This document shows positions 17,367-25,931 of a DNA stretch of 64,000 nucleotides, piece by piece. The DNA is from Paraburkholderia caribensis. GTDB taxonomy: Bacteria; Pseudomonadota; Gammaproteobacteria; Burkholderiales; Burkholderiaceae. Position 1 is the stretch's first letter, and each line of letters begins with the position of its first letter. The stretch spans positions 2,604,001-2,668,000 of the forward strand of contig NZ_CP026101.1 in NCBI RefSeq assembly GCF_002902945.1, read 5' to 3'. The position numbers and the translations under genes were made by a program. The notes under the pieces are model-generated. The model was not told the origin of the DNA. It did not search any database and saw only the letters and a program-made list of their open reading frames with translations.

Positions 17367-18773
17367 ATGACGTCCCAACTGCATAAAAAAGGCGAAGCCT
17401 GGTCGGCTCGCTTCTCCGAGCCGATGTCGGAACTCGTCAAGCGCTACACGTCGTCGGTCTTCTTCGACAAGCGTCTGGCGCTCGTCGATATCGAAGGCTC
17501 GCTTGCGCACGCGTCGATGCTGGCCGCGCAAAAGATCATCAGCGCCGACGACCTCGCGGCAATCCAGCGCGGCATGGCGCAGATCAAGGGTGAAATCGAG
17601 CGCGGCGAGTTCGAATGGCAACTCGACCTCGAAGACGTGCACCTGAACATCGAAGCGCGCCTCACCGCCCTGATCGGCGATGCCGGCAAGCGCCTGCACA
17701 CGGGCCGCTCGCGCAACGACCAGGTCGCGACCGACATCCGCCTGTGGCTGCGCGGCGAAATCGACCGTATCGGCGGTCTGCTGAAGGATCTGCGTCTCGC
17801 GCTCCTCGAACTCGCCGAAACCAACGCCGGCACGATCATGCCGGGCTTCACGCATTTGCAGGTCGCGCAGCCCGTGACGTTCGGCCATCACCTGCTCGCC
17901 TACGTCGAGATGTTCTCGCGCGACGCCGAGCGCATGGTGGATTGCCGCAAGCGCGTGAACCGCCTGCCGCTCGGCGCGGCGGCGCTCGCCGGCACGAGCT
18001 ATCCGATCGACCGTCACGCCGTCGCGAAGACGCTCGGCTTCGACGGCATCTGCGCGAACTCGCTCGACGCCGTGTCCGACCGCGACTTCGCCATCGAATT
18101 CACGGCGGCGTCGGCGCTGATCATGACGCACGTGTCGCGCTTCTCCGAAGAACTCGTGCTGTGGATGAGCCCGCGCGTCGGCTTCATCGACATCGCCGAC
18201 CGCTTCTGCACCGGCTCGTCGATCATGCCGCAGAAGAAGAACCCGGACGTGCCCGAACTGGCGCGCGGCAAGACGGGCCGCGTGAACGGCCATCTGATGG
18301 CGCTGCTCACGCTGATGAAAGGCCAGCCGCTCGCGTACAACAAGGACAATCAGGAAGACAAGGAGCCGCTGTTCGATACCGTCGACACCGTCGCCGATAC
18401 GCTACGTATCTTCGCCGAGATGGTCGCGGGCATCACGGTGAAGGCGGACAACATGCGTGCGGCTGCACTGCAAGGCTTCTCGACGGCAACCGATCTCGCC
18501 GACTACCTCGTCAAGCGCGGCTTGCCGTTCCGCGACGCGCACGAAGCCGTCGCGCACGCGGTTCGTTTCTGCGAACAGCGCGGCTGCGATCTGGCCGATC
18601 TCACGCTCGACGAGATGAAGGCTGAACTGCCGAACGTCGCTTCGTTGCTGGGCGACGATGTGTTCGGCTATCTGACGCTCGAAGGCTCGGTGGCGAGCCG
18701 CAATCATCCGGGTGGCACCGCGCCGGATCAGGTGCGCGCCGCTGTTGCCGCTGCGCGGGCTGCGCTCGGCTAG
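17367..18773 (+). CDS. argH: Argininosuccinate lyase
   Basis: The 468-residue enzyme of the fumarase/aspartase superfamily splits argininosuccinate into arginine and fumarate, the last step of arginine synthesis. The superfamily signature GSSIMPQKKNPD is at residues 283-294; Ser284/Ser285 lie in the flexible catalytic loop. TGRSRNDQVATD and GFTHLQVAQPVTFGHH supply other active-site residues, including the catalytic histidine. It is monocistronic, beginning 118 bp after the XRE gene, and ends in its own terminator. Confidence 0.97.
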   Translation: MTSQLHKKGEAWSARFSEPMSELVKRYTSSVFFDKRLALVDIEGSLAHASMLAAQKIISADDLAAIQRGMAQIKGEIERGEFEWQLDLEDVHLNIEARLTALIGDAGKRLHTGRSRNDQVATDIRLWLRGEIDRIGGLLKDLRLALLELAETNAGTIMPGFTHLQVAQPVTFGHHLLAYVEMFSRDAERMVDCRKRVNRLPLGAAALAGTSYPIDRHAVAKTLGFDGICANSLDAVSDRDFAIEFTAASALIMTHVSRFSEELVLWMSPRVGFIDIADRFCTGSSIMPQKKNPDVPELARGKTGRVNGHLMALLTLMKGQPLAYNKDNQEDKEPLFDTVDTVADTLRIFAEMVAGITVKADNMRAAALQGFSTATDLADYLVKRGLPFRDAHEAVAHAVRFCEQRGCDLADLTLDEMKAELPNVASLLGDDVFGYLTLEGSVASRNHPGGTAPDQVRAAVAAARAALG

Positions 18774-18794
18774 GCCGCTTCCATTCGGCTGCTG

Positions 18795-18831
18795 AAAGGC
18801 GGACTCTCTGGCGAGGGTTCGCCTTTTTTGT
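18795..18831 (+). terminator. Intrinsic terminator after argH
   Basis: An AAGGCG (18796-18801) / CGCCTT (18820-18825) stem is followed by a T-run, 22 bp past the argH stop. Confidence 0.8.
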
Positions 18832-18975
18832 TTTCGCACGGGTTGCCTGCGGCTTCAGACCCGTGCGCCTTCGCTGCACCGCGGCAACAGTGGGCCGCTG
18901 TCGCCTCGCCTGCCGTTGCGAAGCGCCGTCGTCGGCTACTATCACGGCAACCATCGGCTTTCATCGTTCACTGTC

Positions 18976-19896
18976 ATGATCATCCGCCCACAACTCCGCT
19001 GGTTCCGCATGCTGCTCGCGTGGCGCGGTTCCGTGCTGCCCGAACTGCTGCCGCGTCTGTGCGTCATCCTGCTCATTTCGCTGGTCGCGCTCGCCGTGCA
19101 TGTTCATCTGCTGAAGATCAGCATCAACATGACCACCACGCCGTTCTCGCTGATCGGCATTGCACTGGCTATCTTCCTCGGCTTTCGCAACAGCGCGAGC
19201 TATGACCGCTACTGGGAAGCGCGCAAGCTCTGGGGCAGCCTGCTCAACGAGACGCGTTCGCTCACGCGTCAGGTGTTGACGCTGCCGAACGCCCATATCG
19301 ACGCAAGCGAAACGCAAGCCTTCGTGCAAGCCTTGTGCGGGTTCGCGCATGCGCTGCGGCATCAGTTGAGAGGTACGGACCCGTCGGAAGATCTGTCGAC
19401 GAGACTCGACAAGCCGCTCTTCGAGCGCGTCATGTTGTCGCGCTATCGGCCCGCGACGATCATGCTCTGGCTCGGCGAATGGACGCAGCGCCAGGCGCGC
19501 GACGGCAAGCTGGACGCATGGACGGTCCAGGCCATCGACCGCAATCTGAATGGGCTCTCGGAGGTGGTGGGCGGCTGCGAGCGGATCGTGTCGACGCCGC
19601 TGCCGTTCGCGTATTCGGTGATGATTCACCGCACCGTGTACTTCTTCTGCGCGGCGTTGCCCTTCGGGCTGGTGGAAACGGTCGGCGTGTTCACGCCCGT
19701 CTTCTCGGTGTTCGTCGCGTACACGTTCATGGCGCTCGACGCGATCGCATCGCAGATTGAAGAGCCGTTCGGCACCGACGACAACGACCTCGCGCTCGAT
19801 GCGCTGTCCGGGTTCATCGAAGACGCCGCGCGCGATCTGCTCGCGCAGCCTTCGCTGCAAAAAACCGCTGCGAAAGACGGTTACCTGCTCACCTGA
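18976..19896 (+). CDS. Bestrophin-like (UPF0187) ion channel family protein
   Basis: The 306-residue membrane protein starts at ATG 18976 (MIIRPQLRW); the longer frame reaches into non-coding sequence. The sequence contains the family hallmark FLGFRNSASYDRYWEARKLWG after the second hydrophobic helix, and further helices around residues 205-250. Bacterial bestrophins form pentameric cation or anion channels in the inner membrane. The conserved acidic QIEEPFGTDDNDL segment near residue 258 matches the Bestrophin/RFP-TM family C-terminal region. It ends convergent with the DUF799 lipoprotein gene, with a 9-bp GC-rich hairpin between them. Confidence 0.9.
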   Translation: MIIRPQLRWFRMLLAWRGSVLPELLPRLCVILLISLVALAVHVHLLKISINMTTTPFSLIGIALAIFLGFRNSASYDRYWEARKLWGSLLNETRSLTRQVLTLPNAHIDASETQAFVQALCGFAHALRHQLRGTDPSEDLSTRLDKPLFERVMLSRYRPATIMLWLGEWTQRQARDGKLDAWTVQAIDRNLNGLSEVVGGCERIVSTPLPFAYSVMIHRTVYFFCAALPFGLVETVGVFTPVFSVFVAYTFMALDAIASQIEEPFGTDDNDLALDALSGFIEDAARDLLAQPSLQKTAAKDGYLLT

Positions 19897-19910
19897 CGCG
19901 CGCACGGGAA

Positions 19911-19938
19911 ACGCGCGCCGAGCCCACCCGGCGCGCGT
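19911..19938. terminator. GC-rich hairpin between convergent genes
   Basis: ACGCGCGCC (19911-19919) pairs with GGCGCGCGT (19930-19938) across a 10-nt loop. There is no T-run, so termination activity is only inferred from the position between two convergent stops. Confidence 0.4.
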
Positions 19939-19952
19939 CCGTCACAGCAATA

Positions 19953-20630
19953 TCAGTCCGTGCCGTACTTCGGCGAACGCGGACCATACAGCAAACCATC
20001 CGCGCCGCCGCTCGACAGCAGCTTGCGGCTCGTCAGGCCCGCGACGTCGTGCGCTTCGTCGCTCAACGTGTGCGCGACCTGCTTCACGGCCGCCTGCACC
20101 AGCGCGCCGATCAGCCCGCCGCCGACGTTCACGTTGCCGCCCAGTTCCTTGCCCGTCGCGCCGGCTGCGCCGGACCAGAGGGTATCGCCGGAACGCAGAT
20201 CGACCAGCTTCGCGCTGGCCGTAACGGCCGTCGTGCTGTCGATCACCATGTACTTCGAGCCATATTGCGAGATCTTCGTGTACAGCGCGGCGTCCGCGCC
20301 GAAGATGCTGCGCAGCTTGTCGGGCGCGACGTTCTGGATATCGTTCGCATTGGTCAGCCCGTTGTGCTTGAACGTCTCTTCCATTTCGGCGACAGGCACC
20401 ACGTAATAGCCGCCTTCCGCGAGCGGCATCGTCATCTGCGACAGCATGCTGTAGCTCGCGCCGACGTCGGTCGTGTCGTTGACGGGCGGCAGCACGAGAA
20501 TCGTGCTCGGCTTGCTGTTGCGGAACGCGGTGTAGTCCATCTGACGCGCGGGCTTCGACACGCATGCCGTGAGTGCAACCAGCACGGACATCGCAGCGAT
20601 CAGTTTGAGTGAAAGAATGCGTTTCATCAT
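19953..20630 (-). CDS. DUF799 (GNA1162-like) outer-membrane lipoprotein
   Basis: The 225-residue precursor has a lipoprotein signal with lipobox VALTAC, so processing by Lgt (encoded at 61.8-62.7 kb) and LspA is expected. The mature part contains the DUF799 pattern beginning STILVLPPVNDTTDV and continuing through a TAKL-type beta strand and a Gly-rich C-terminus. The neisserial homologue GNA1162 is a structurally characterised lipoprotein with a fold resembling TolB-N/CsgG-type modules. The start ATG overlaps the stop of the upstream DUF4810 gene as TAATG, implying coupled translation. The function is unknown. Confidence 0.88.
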   Translation of the reverse strand: MMKRILSLKLIAAMSVLVALTACVSKPARQMDYTAFRNSKPSTILVLPPVNDTTDVGASYSMLSQMTMPLAEGGYYVVPVAEMEETFKHNGLTNANDIQNVAPDKLRSIFGADAALYTKISQYGSKYMVIDSTTAVTASAKLVDLRSGDTLWSGAAGATGKELGGNVNVGGGLIGALVQAAVKQVAHTLSDEAHDVAGLTSRKLLSSGGADGLLYGPRSPKYGTD

Positions 20631-20995
20631 TATTGGAATTTGCTCAACAGGAAGTCCATGTAAACCGTCGACTCAGGAAACGACTGCTTTTCGGCGAGCA
20701 ATTCCTGCTTCGCCTGCTGATCGTTGCCGACGCTCGCGTACAGCATGCCCAAATGGGCATGGAAGCCCGGCGGCACCGCTGCGCCCTTCGCGGCGATCTG
20801 CTGACGCGCCTTCTCGAGCGCATCGATCTGCTGCTGCGGACTGTTCTTACCCTTGAAGTACTCGTAGACCTGCGGCTGGTAGCCGTCCCATTGATAGAGC
20901 GCAACGCTCTTCGTCGTGTTCGCGCACCCCGTCAGCAGCGCGCACGCTGCCGCGACGGGCAACGCGAGGCCCGTCAGCCATTGTTCTTTTTTCAT
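20630..20995 (-). CDS. DUF4810 lipoprotein
   Basis: This 121-residue precursor has a signal peptide ending in the lipobox LLTGC. The mature protein contains the YQWDGYQPQVYEYFKG segment typical of DUF4810, then a short helical region resembling a TPR pair (PPGFHAHLGMLYASVGNDQQAKQ). It lies between the CsgG-family and DUF799 lipoprotein genes; this trio recurs in beta- and gammaproteobacteria and in Neisseria (GNA1162-1164 region, from memory). The partners probably assemble one envelope complex, but its job is unknown. The start has a GAGGAA ribosome binding site. Confidence 0.87.
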   Translation of the reverse strand: MKKEQWLTGLALPVAAACALLTGCANTTKSVALYQWDGYQPQVYEYFKGKNSPQQQIDALEKARQQIAAKGAAVPPGFHAHLGMLYASVGNDQQAKQELLAEKQSFPESTVYMDFLLSKFQ

Positions 20996-21025
20996 TGTGG
21001 TTCCTCGGAATATCCCGTAACGGAC

Positions 21026-21721
21026 TTACTTCGACGCCTGCAATGCGCCTGCGTCGACCTGCTGCACCAGATGATTGACGGCTTCCTTGATGGCCAGATC
21101 GAGCACCTTGCCGTTGAGCGTGGAGTCGTACGAAGCCGTGCCGCCGAAGCCGATCACTTCGCGGTTCGACAGACTGTATTCGCCCGCGCCCTGGCTGGTT
21201 GCGACCACTTCGGAAGTCGTCGTGTCGACGATGTTCAGACTGACCTTGGCGTACGCGATCTGGCTCTTGCCCTGCCCCAGAATGCCGAACAACTGGTGGT
21301 CGCCGACTTCCTTGCGGCCGAACTCGGTGACGTCGCCGGTAATCACGTAGCTTGCGCCTTTGAGCTTCTGCGTCTTGTTCGCAAGCGACGCTTCCTGCGC
21401 GATCTCATTCATGTTGTCGCGCTCCAGTACCGAGAAGCGGCGGCTCTGCTGCAAGGTCGTGACGAGGATAGTCTTCGCCTGGCTGCCCACCACGTCGATG
21501 CCGTTGGAGAAGATGCCGCGCAAGTAGCTCGAACGATTGTCGAACTTGCCGACGGAGACGAGCACCGGCTTGCCGGCATACGGCACTTGTGCACTGCTGA
21601 CTTCGGGCGTCGGCAGCGAGCGCGACGCCTCCGTCGCGCATCCGCTCAGTGCCGCAGCAACGAACGTGGCGACGAGCAATGCGGAGGGTTTGGTTAGCTT
21701 CAAGATAGTGATCCCGTTCAA
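21026..21721 (-). CDS. CsgG/HfaB-family lipoprotein
   Basis: The gene has no ATG in a sensible place; it begins with TTG at 21721 or, giving a better signal peptide (KLTKPSALLVATFV), TTG at 21703. The lipobox is AALSGC. The mature protein matches the CsgG domain: VLVSVGKFDN, RFSVLERDNMNEI, SYVITGDVTEFG and a KVSLNIVDTTTSEVV strand. CsgG is the curli secretion pore, but no curli genes are nearby. The pairing with DUF4810 and DUF799 lipoproteins marks the separate CsgG-like trio found in Neisseria and many proteobacteria. It is the first gene of the operon. Confidence 0.85.
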   Translation of the reverse strand: MNGITILKLTKPSALLVATFVAAALSGCATEASRSLPTPEVSSAQVPYAGKPVLVSVGKFDNRSSYLRGIFSNGIDVVGSQAKTILVTTLQQSRRFSVLERDNMNEIAQEASLANKTQKLKGASYVITGDVTEFGRKEVGDHQLFGILGQGKSQIAYAKVSLNIVDTTTSEVVATSQGAGEYSLSNREVIGFGGTASYDSTLNGKVLDLAIKEAVNHLVQQVDAGALQASK

Positions 21722-21873
21722 AGAATGGCTCGCGTTCCAGGGCCATCGGGATCAGGCGTGCTGCGTGCCGTGCTTCTATCCGACGCTCTGGTAACGCAAC
21801 GTAAGATAACGGCACCTGGCGATGCATCTTTAAAAAAATGTCACTAAATGGGAGCGCGCGCAGGACGATTTGA

Positions 21874-21904
21874 CTCACCGCGCATAGAACATGCGTGCGG
21901 TGAG
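21874..21904. terminator. Hairpin between the LprI-like gene and the CsgG operon
   Basis: CTCACCGC with GCGGTGAG plus an inner GCAT/ATGC pair forms a stem about 40 bp past the LprI-like stop. No T-run follows, so it is a possible terminator only. Confidence 0.35.
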
Positions 21905-21942
21905 AAGCACTTGGCTATTTGAACAATTTTTTGAAATGCGGC

Positions 21943-22692
21943 TCAGTCGTTGCCGGCCGTGTCGCCCATGCGCTTGAGCTGGGCGACGCGCGCGCCGATG
22001 ATATCGACCTGCGAGCGCGCGTCCATCAATGGGACGGTCGCATCGCGGTAAGCCGTCCACGCGCGTTGCGCGCGAGACAGGACGGGCCGCGTATGTGCAG
22101 GCAGCTTCGCGTGCAGGCGCCGGTAATAGCGGTTCAGGTCGAACATCGCGTGCTCGCATTGCGCGTCGAACGAGCAGGCGCGCGGGCGCTTCTTCGGGTC
22201 CTGCCTGCCCGCGTTCAACGCCGCTGCGCGCAGCGCGAGCGCGCGGTCGCGCACCGGCTGCAACTGCATGTCGGCGACCGCGAGCTGGTAGGACGTGCCG
22301 CGTGTCGTGGCGAGCACGTCGGCGAGCAACTTGCCGTCCGCTTCGCGCCAGGCCTTCCAGCGCTTCTGGCTTTCTTCCCACTTCTTGCGCTGCGCGTCGG
22401 GTGCTTTGGACAGCAACTGCTGCAACGACTGGTCCATCGACGCCTGCCACGCGAGCCGCGCCGCGTCCATGCACTGCACCTGACCGATCGTCGACGACAT
22501 GTCGGCGCGCGCAAGACACGCGCGCATCGATGCGTCGATGGGGTCGGCGGCAGCGACTTCGGCATGCGCCGCGCCGGGTGCCATCATCAGCGCGCTCGCC
22601 AACGTCACTGCCGATGCGAACGCGCACAGCGCCGCCGGCGCGCTCTCGCGCGCACGACGCCACCACCCGGAGCGCAGTGCTGTCTTCAGCAT
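21943..22692 (-). CDS. Periplasmic LprI-like (DUF1311) protein
   Basis: The 249-residue precursor starts at ATG 22692, which overlaps the stop of the decarboxylase gene as TGATG. A signal peptide (about residues 1-43, ending AHA) precedes a DUF1311/LprI_N-type domain. Its cysteines are in RACLARADMSS and VQCMDAARLAWQ, and its Lys/Trp-rich helix in KKWEESQKRWKAWRE. Mycobacterial LprI inhibits lysozyme, and related domains are widespread in periplasmic proteins. A second cysteine pair in ACSFDAQCEHAMF is likely to be disulfide-bonded. Why it is coupled to a cytoplasmic amino-acid decarboxylase is unclear. Confidence 0.8.
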   Translation of the reverse strand: MLKTALRSGWWRRARESAPAALCAFASAVTLASALMMAPGAAHAEVAAADPIDASMRACLARADMSSTIGQVQCMDAARLAWQASMDQSLQQLLSKAPDAQRKKWEESQKRWKAWREADGKLLADVLATTRGTSYQLAVADMQLQPVRDRALALRAAALNAGRQDPKKRPRACSFDAQCEHAMFDLNRYYRRLHAKLPAHTRPVLSRAQRAWTAYRDATVPLMDARSQVDIIGARVAQLKRMGDTAGND

Positions 22693-24974
22693 CACGAATC
22701 GCGCACGCAATCGACGAAGTACTCGATGCGCCCGTTGATCGTCTCACCGACCAGCCCGTGGATATCCGTATGGAAGCCCGGGAAGCGCTCGTTGAACTCG
22801 CGCGCGAAGCGCAGATAGTTGACGATGGTCCGGTTGAAGCGCTCGCCCGGAATCAGCAGCGGAATGCCCGGCGGGTACGGCGTCAGCAGGATCGACGTGA
22901 CGCGGCCTTCGAGTTCGTCGATGGGCACGCGGTCGATCTCGCGGTGCGCGAGCTTCGCGAACGCGTCCGAAGGCTTCATGGCGGGCTCCATGCTCGACAG
23001 GTACATCTCCGTCGTCAGACGCGCGATGTCGTTCGCACGGTACACGCTGTGGATCTGTTCGCACAGATCGCGCAGGCCGATGCGCTCATAGGCCGGATGT
23101 TGCGCGACGAACTCGGGCAGCACGCGCCACAGCGGCTGGTTGTTGTCGTAGTCGTCCTTGAACTGCTGAAGCTCCGTGACCATCGAGTTCCAGCGGCCCT
23201 TCGTGATGCCGATCGTGAACATGATGAAGAACGAGTACAAACCCGTCTTCTCGACGATGATGCCGTGCTCCGCCAGATACTTCGTGACGATCGCCGCGGG
23301 AATGCCCGTCTCGCCGAATTCGCCGTCCACGTCGAGCCCCGGCGTGATGATCGTCGCCTTGATCGGGTCGAGCATGTTGAAGCCGTCCGCGAGCGGGCCG
23401 AAGCCGTGCCAGCGGTCGTTCGGACGCAGCATCCAGTCTTCGCGCGAGCCGATGCCTTCTTCCGCCAGTTCTTCCGGGCCCCAGACCTTGAAGAACCAGT
23501 CGTCGCCGTATTCGGCATCGACCTTGCGCATCGCGCGGCGGAAGTCGAGCGCCTCGGCAATCGATTCCTCGACCAGCGCCGTGCCGCCCGGCGGCTCCAT
23601 CATCGCCGCCGCCACGTCGCACGACGCGATGATCGCGTATTGCGGCGAGGTGGACGTGTGCATCAGATACGCCTCGTTGAAGCGGTGGCGGTCGAAGGTG
23701 CTGTTCTCGCTGTCCTGCACGAGAATCTGCGACGCCTGCGAAATACCCGCCAGCAGCTTGTGTGTGGAGTGCGTCGCGAACACCAGCGCGCCCGTGCGCG
23801 GGCGGCCCGCGCCGATCGCATGCATGTCCTGATAGAACTCGTGAAACTCGGCGTGCGGCAGCCACGCCTCGTCGAAGTGCAGCGTGTCGAGCAGATCGCC
23901 GAGCAGATCCTTGATCATTTCGACGTTGTAGATCACGCCGTCATACGTGCTCTGCGTGATCGTCAGGATGCGCGGCTTGAGGTTCGGGTTCTTCGCGAGC
24001 GCCTCGCGCGCGAACGGATTCGCCTCGATCTTCTTGCGGATGTTTTCCGGCTTGAATTCGTCGCGCGGAATCGGCCCGATGATGCCGAAGTGATTGCGCG
24101 TCGGCGTCAGGAACACGGGGATCGCGTGCGTCATCGTGATCGCGTGCAGGATCGACTTGTGGCAGTTGCGGTCCACCAGCACGATGTCGCCCGGCGCCAC
24201 GGTGGCATGCCAGACGATCTTGTTGGACGTGGACGTGCCGTTCGTCACGAAGAACAGATGGTCCGCGCTGAAGATGCGCGCCGCGTTGCGCTCCGACGCC
24301 GCGACGGGGCCGGTGTGGTCGAGCAGCTGGCCGAGTTCGTCGACGGCATTGCAGACGTCCGCGCGCAGCATGTTCTCGCCGAAAAACTGGTGGAACATCT
24401 GGCCGAGCGGGTTCTTCAGGAACGCCACGCCGCCCGAGTGGCCGGGACAGTGCCACGAGTACGAGCCTTCGTCCGCGTATTGCACCAGCTCCTTGAAGAA
24501 CGGCGGCGCGAGCGAATCCAGATACACCTTCGCCTCGCGGATGATATGCCGCGCGACGAACTCCGGCGTGTCCTCGAACATGTGGATGAAGCCATGCAGT
24601 TCGCGCAGGATGTCGTTCGGCAGATGGCGCGAGGTGCGCGTTTCGCCGTACAGGAAGATGGGGATGTCCGCATTGCGCTTGCGCACCGCCTCGACGAACG
24701 CGCGCAGGTCGACGATCGCGGGCGCGACGTCGGGCGTTTCGCCGTCGCCGTTCTCGACGTAGGGCAGCAGTTCATCGTCGTCGATCGACAGGATGAAGCA
24801 CGACGCGCGGCTCGACTGCTGCGCGAACGAGGTCAGATCGCCATAGCTCGTGAGACCCAGCACTTCCGCGCCTTCTTTCTCGATAGCCTCGGCAAGCGCC
24901 CGGATGCCGGAACCCGAGATGTTCTCGGAGCGGAAGTCCTCGTCGATGATGACGACGGGAAAACGAAACTTCAT
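22692..24974 (-). CDS. Orn/Lys/Arg decarboxylase, PLP fold type I
   Basis: The 760-residue protein has the architecture of inducible amino-acid decarboxylases. Residues ~1-130 are the receiver-like wing domain (VVIIDEDFRSENISGSGI), followed by the PLP domain with HCPGHSGG (175-182). The cofactor lysine is Lys406 in ATHSTHKLLAG and its partner aspartate is in HFDEAW. A C-terminal domain contains PYPPGIPLLIPGE. The substrate could be arginine, lysine or ornithine; the overall pattern most resembles the biodegradative arginine decarboxylase group. The reaction consumes a proton and releases CO2 and a polyamine, aiding acid tolerance. A short terminator-like stem separates it from dcd. Confidence 0.92.
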   Translation of the reverse strand: MKFRFPVVIIDEDFRSENISGSGIRALAEAIEKEGAEVLGLTSYGDLTSFAQQSSRASCFILSIDDDELLPYVENGDGETPDVAPAIVDLRAFVEAVRKRNADIPIFLYGETRTSRHLPNDILRELHGFIHMFEDTPEFVARHIIREAKVYLDSLAPPFFKELVQYADEGSYSWHCPGHSGGVAFLKNPLGQMFHQFFGENMLRADVCNAVDELGQLLDHTGPVAASERNAARIFSADHLFFVTNGTSTSNKIVWHATVAPGDIVLVDRNCHKSILHAITMTHAIPVFLTPTRNHFGIIGPIPRDEFKPENIRKKIEANPFAREALAKNPNLKPRILTITQSTYDGVIYNVEMIKDLLGDLLDTLHFDEAWLPHAEFHEFYQDMHAIGAGRPRTGALVFATHSTHKLLAGISQASQILVQDSENSTFDRHRFNEAYLMHTSTSPQYAIIASCDVAAAMMEPPGGTALVEESIAEALDFRRAMRKVDAEYGDDWFFKVWGPEELAEEGIGSREDWMLRPNDRWHGFGPLADGFNMLDPIKATIITPGLDVDGEFGETGIPAAIVTKYLAEHGIIVEKTGLYSFFIMFTIGITKGRWNSMVTELQQFKDDYDNNQPLWRVLPEFVAQHPAYERIGLRDLCEQIHSVYRANDIARLTTEMYLSSMEPAMKPSDAFAKLAHREIDRVPIDELEGRVTSILLTPYPPGIPLLIPGERFNRTIVNYLRFAREFNERFPGFHTDIHGLVGETINGRIEYFVDCVRDS

Positions 24975-24986
24975 GTGCGATTCTCC

Positions 24987-25022
24987 AAAAAGAACGACCG
25001 CTGCTTCTGATGCGCAGCGGTC
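24987..25022 (-). terminator. Terminator/attenuator-like stem between dcd and the decarboxylase
   Basis: GACCGCTGC (24996-25004) pairs with GCAGCGGTC (25014-25022). On the minus strand the stem is followed by GTTCTTTTTGG, which also leads into the decarboxylase ribosome binding site. It would at least partly end dcd transcription. Confidence 0.65.
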
Positions 25023-25056
25023 ACCCGGATAGCTGGTGATTCAATGCGCGGTTGCG

Positions 25057-25626
25057 TTACGTCTTCGGTAACGTCACGCCATGCTGTCCTTGATATTTGC
25101 CGCCGCGATCCGCATACGACACGTCGCAAATCTCGTCGCTTTCGAAGAACAGCACCTGCGCAACGCCTTCGTTCGCGTAGATTTTCGCAGGCAAAGGTGT
25201 CGTATTTGAGAATTCGAGCGTGACGTGCCCTTCCCATTCCGGCTCGAACGGCGTCACGTTGACGATGATGCCGCAGCGCGCGTACGTCGATTTGCCGAGG
25301 CAGACCGTCAGCACGCTGCGCGGAATGCGGAAATACTCGACCGTGCGCGCGAGCGCGAACGAGTTGGGCGGGATGATGCAGACGTCGCCCTTGAAATCGA
25401 CAAACGATTTCTCGTCGAAGTTCTTCGGATCGACGATGGTCGAGTTGATGTTCGTGAAGATCTTGAATTCGTCGGCGCAGCGGATGTCGTAGCCGTAGCT
25501 CGACGTGCCGTAACTGACGATCTTGCGACCGTCTTCCGTCGCGCGCACCTGGCCTGGCGCGAACGGCTCGATCATCTTGTGCTCTGCGGCCATGCGCCGG
25601 ATCCACTTGTCGGATTTGATGCTCAT
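25057..25626 (-). CDS. dcd: dCTP deaminase
   Basis: The 189-residue trimeric enzyme deaminates dCTP to dUTP, feeding dTMP synthesis. It has the expected family length and blocks: SYGYDIRCADEF, the DFKGD strand, GKSTYARCGIIVNVTPFEPEWEGHVTLEFSN with the catalytic glutamate in the final segment, and the C-terminal GKYQGQHGVTLPKT that closes over the nucleotide. The start at 25626 aligns with the family N-terminus MSIKSDKWIRRMA. A TAAAAT hexamer in the upstream gap (minus strand) may be its -10. Confidence 0.96.
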   Translation of the reverse strand: MSIKSDKWIRRMAAEHKMIEPFAPGQVRATEDGRKIVSYGTSSYGYDIRCADEFKIFTNINSTIVDPKNFDEKSFVDFKGDVCIIPPNSFALARTVEYFRIPRSVLTVCLGKSTYARCGIIVNVTPFEPEWEGHVTLEFSNTTPLPAKIYANEGVAQVLFFESDEICDVSYADRGGKYQGQHGVTLPKT

Positions 25627-25931
25627 AGGTGAACGCTGCTGACGGGGTGAAATCGGGCCGGCTGACGCTTGCGCGCTGCTTTCGCAACACGCGCCGCCGG
25701 ACGAAAGGCGCTTATTTTACGCGAACCTGGCGGGCGTGCCCGATGCAAGCTGAATCGCGTGCGCGGACGTGCCGCGCCATGGCGCGCGCCGGCTTTGACA
25801 GCCATCGACGATGCAACGTGGATAACGGCAGGAATCGAAGCGAAAACAGGCGGGAGAACGGGCGTTTGCGTATCGCGCAAACGATTGGCGGATAAGAAGC
25901 AGGACGAACTGCCAAAGGCGAACGGCGCTGC
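25627..25931. other. Intergenic gap dcd / SodC-like
   Basis: This 305-bp gap lies between two minus-strand genes. It holds the dcd promoter (a TAAAAT hexamer near 25713-25718 on the minus strand) and the 3' untranslated region of the SodC-like gene. I see no coding gene, strong hairpin or repeat in it. Confidence 0.4.

Noticed and set aside
22029..25010. 993-codon open frame antisense to the decarboxylase and LprI-like genes
   Set aside because: It is a shadow of two recognised genes, with no family resemblance and Arg-rich composition.
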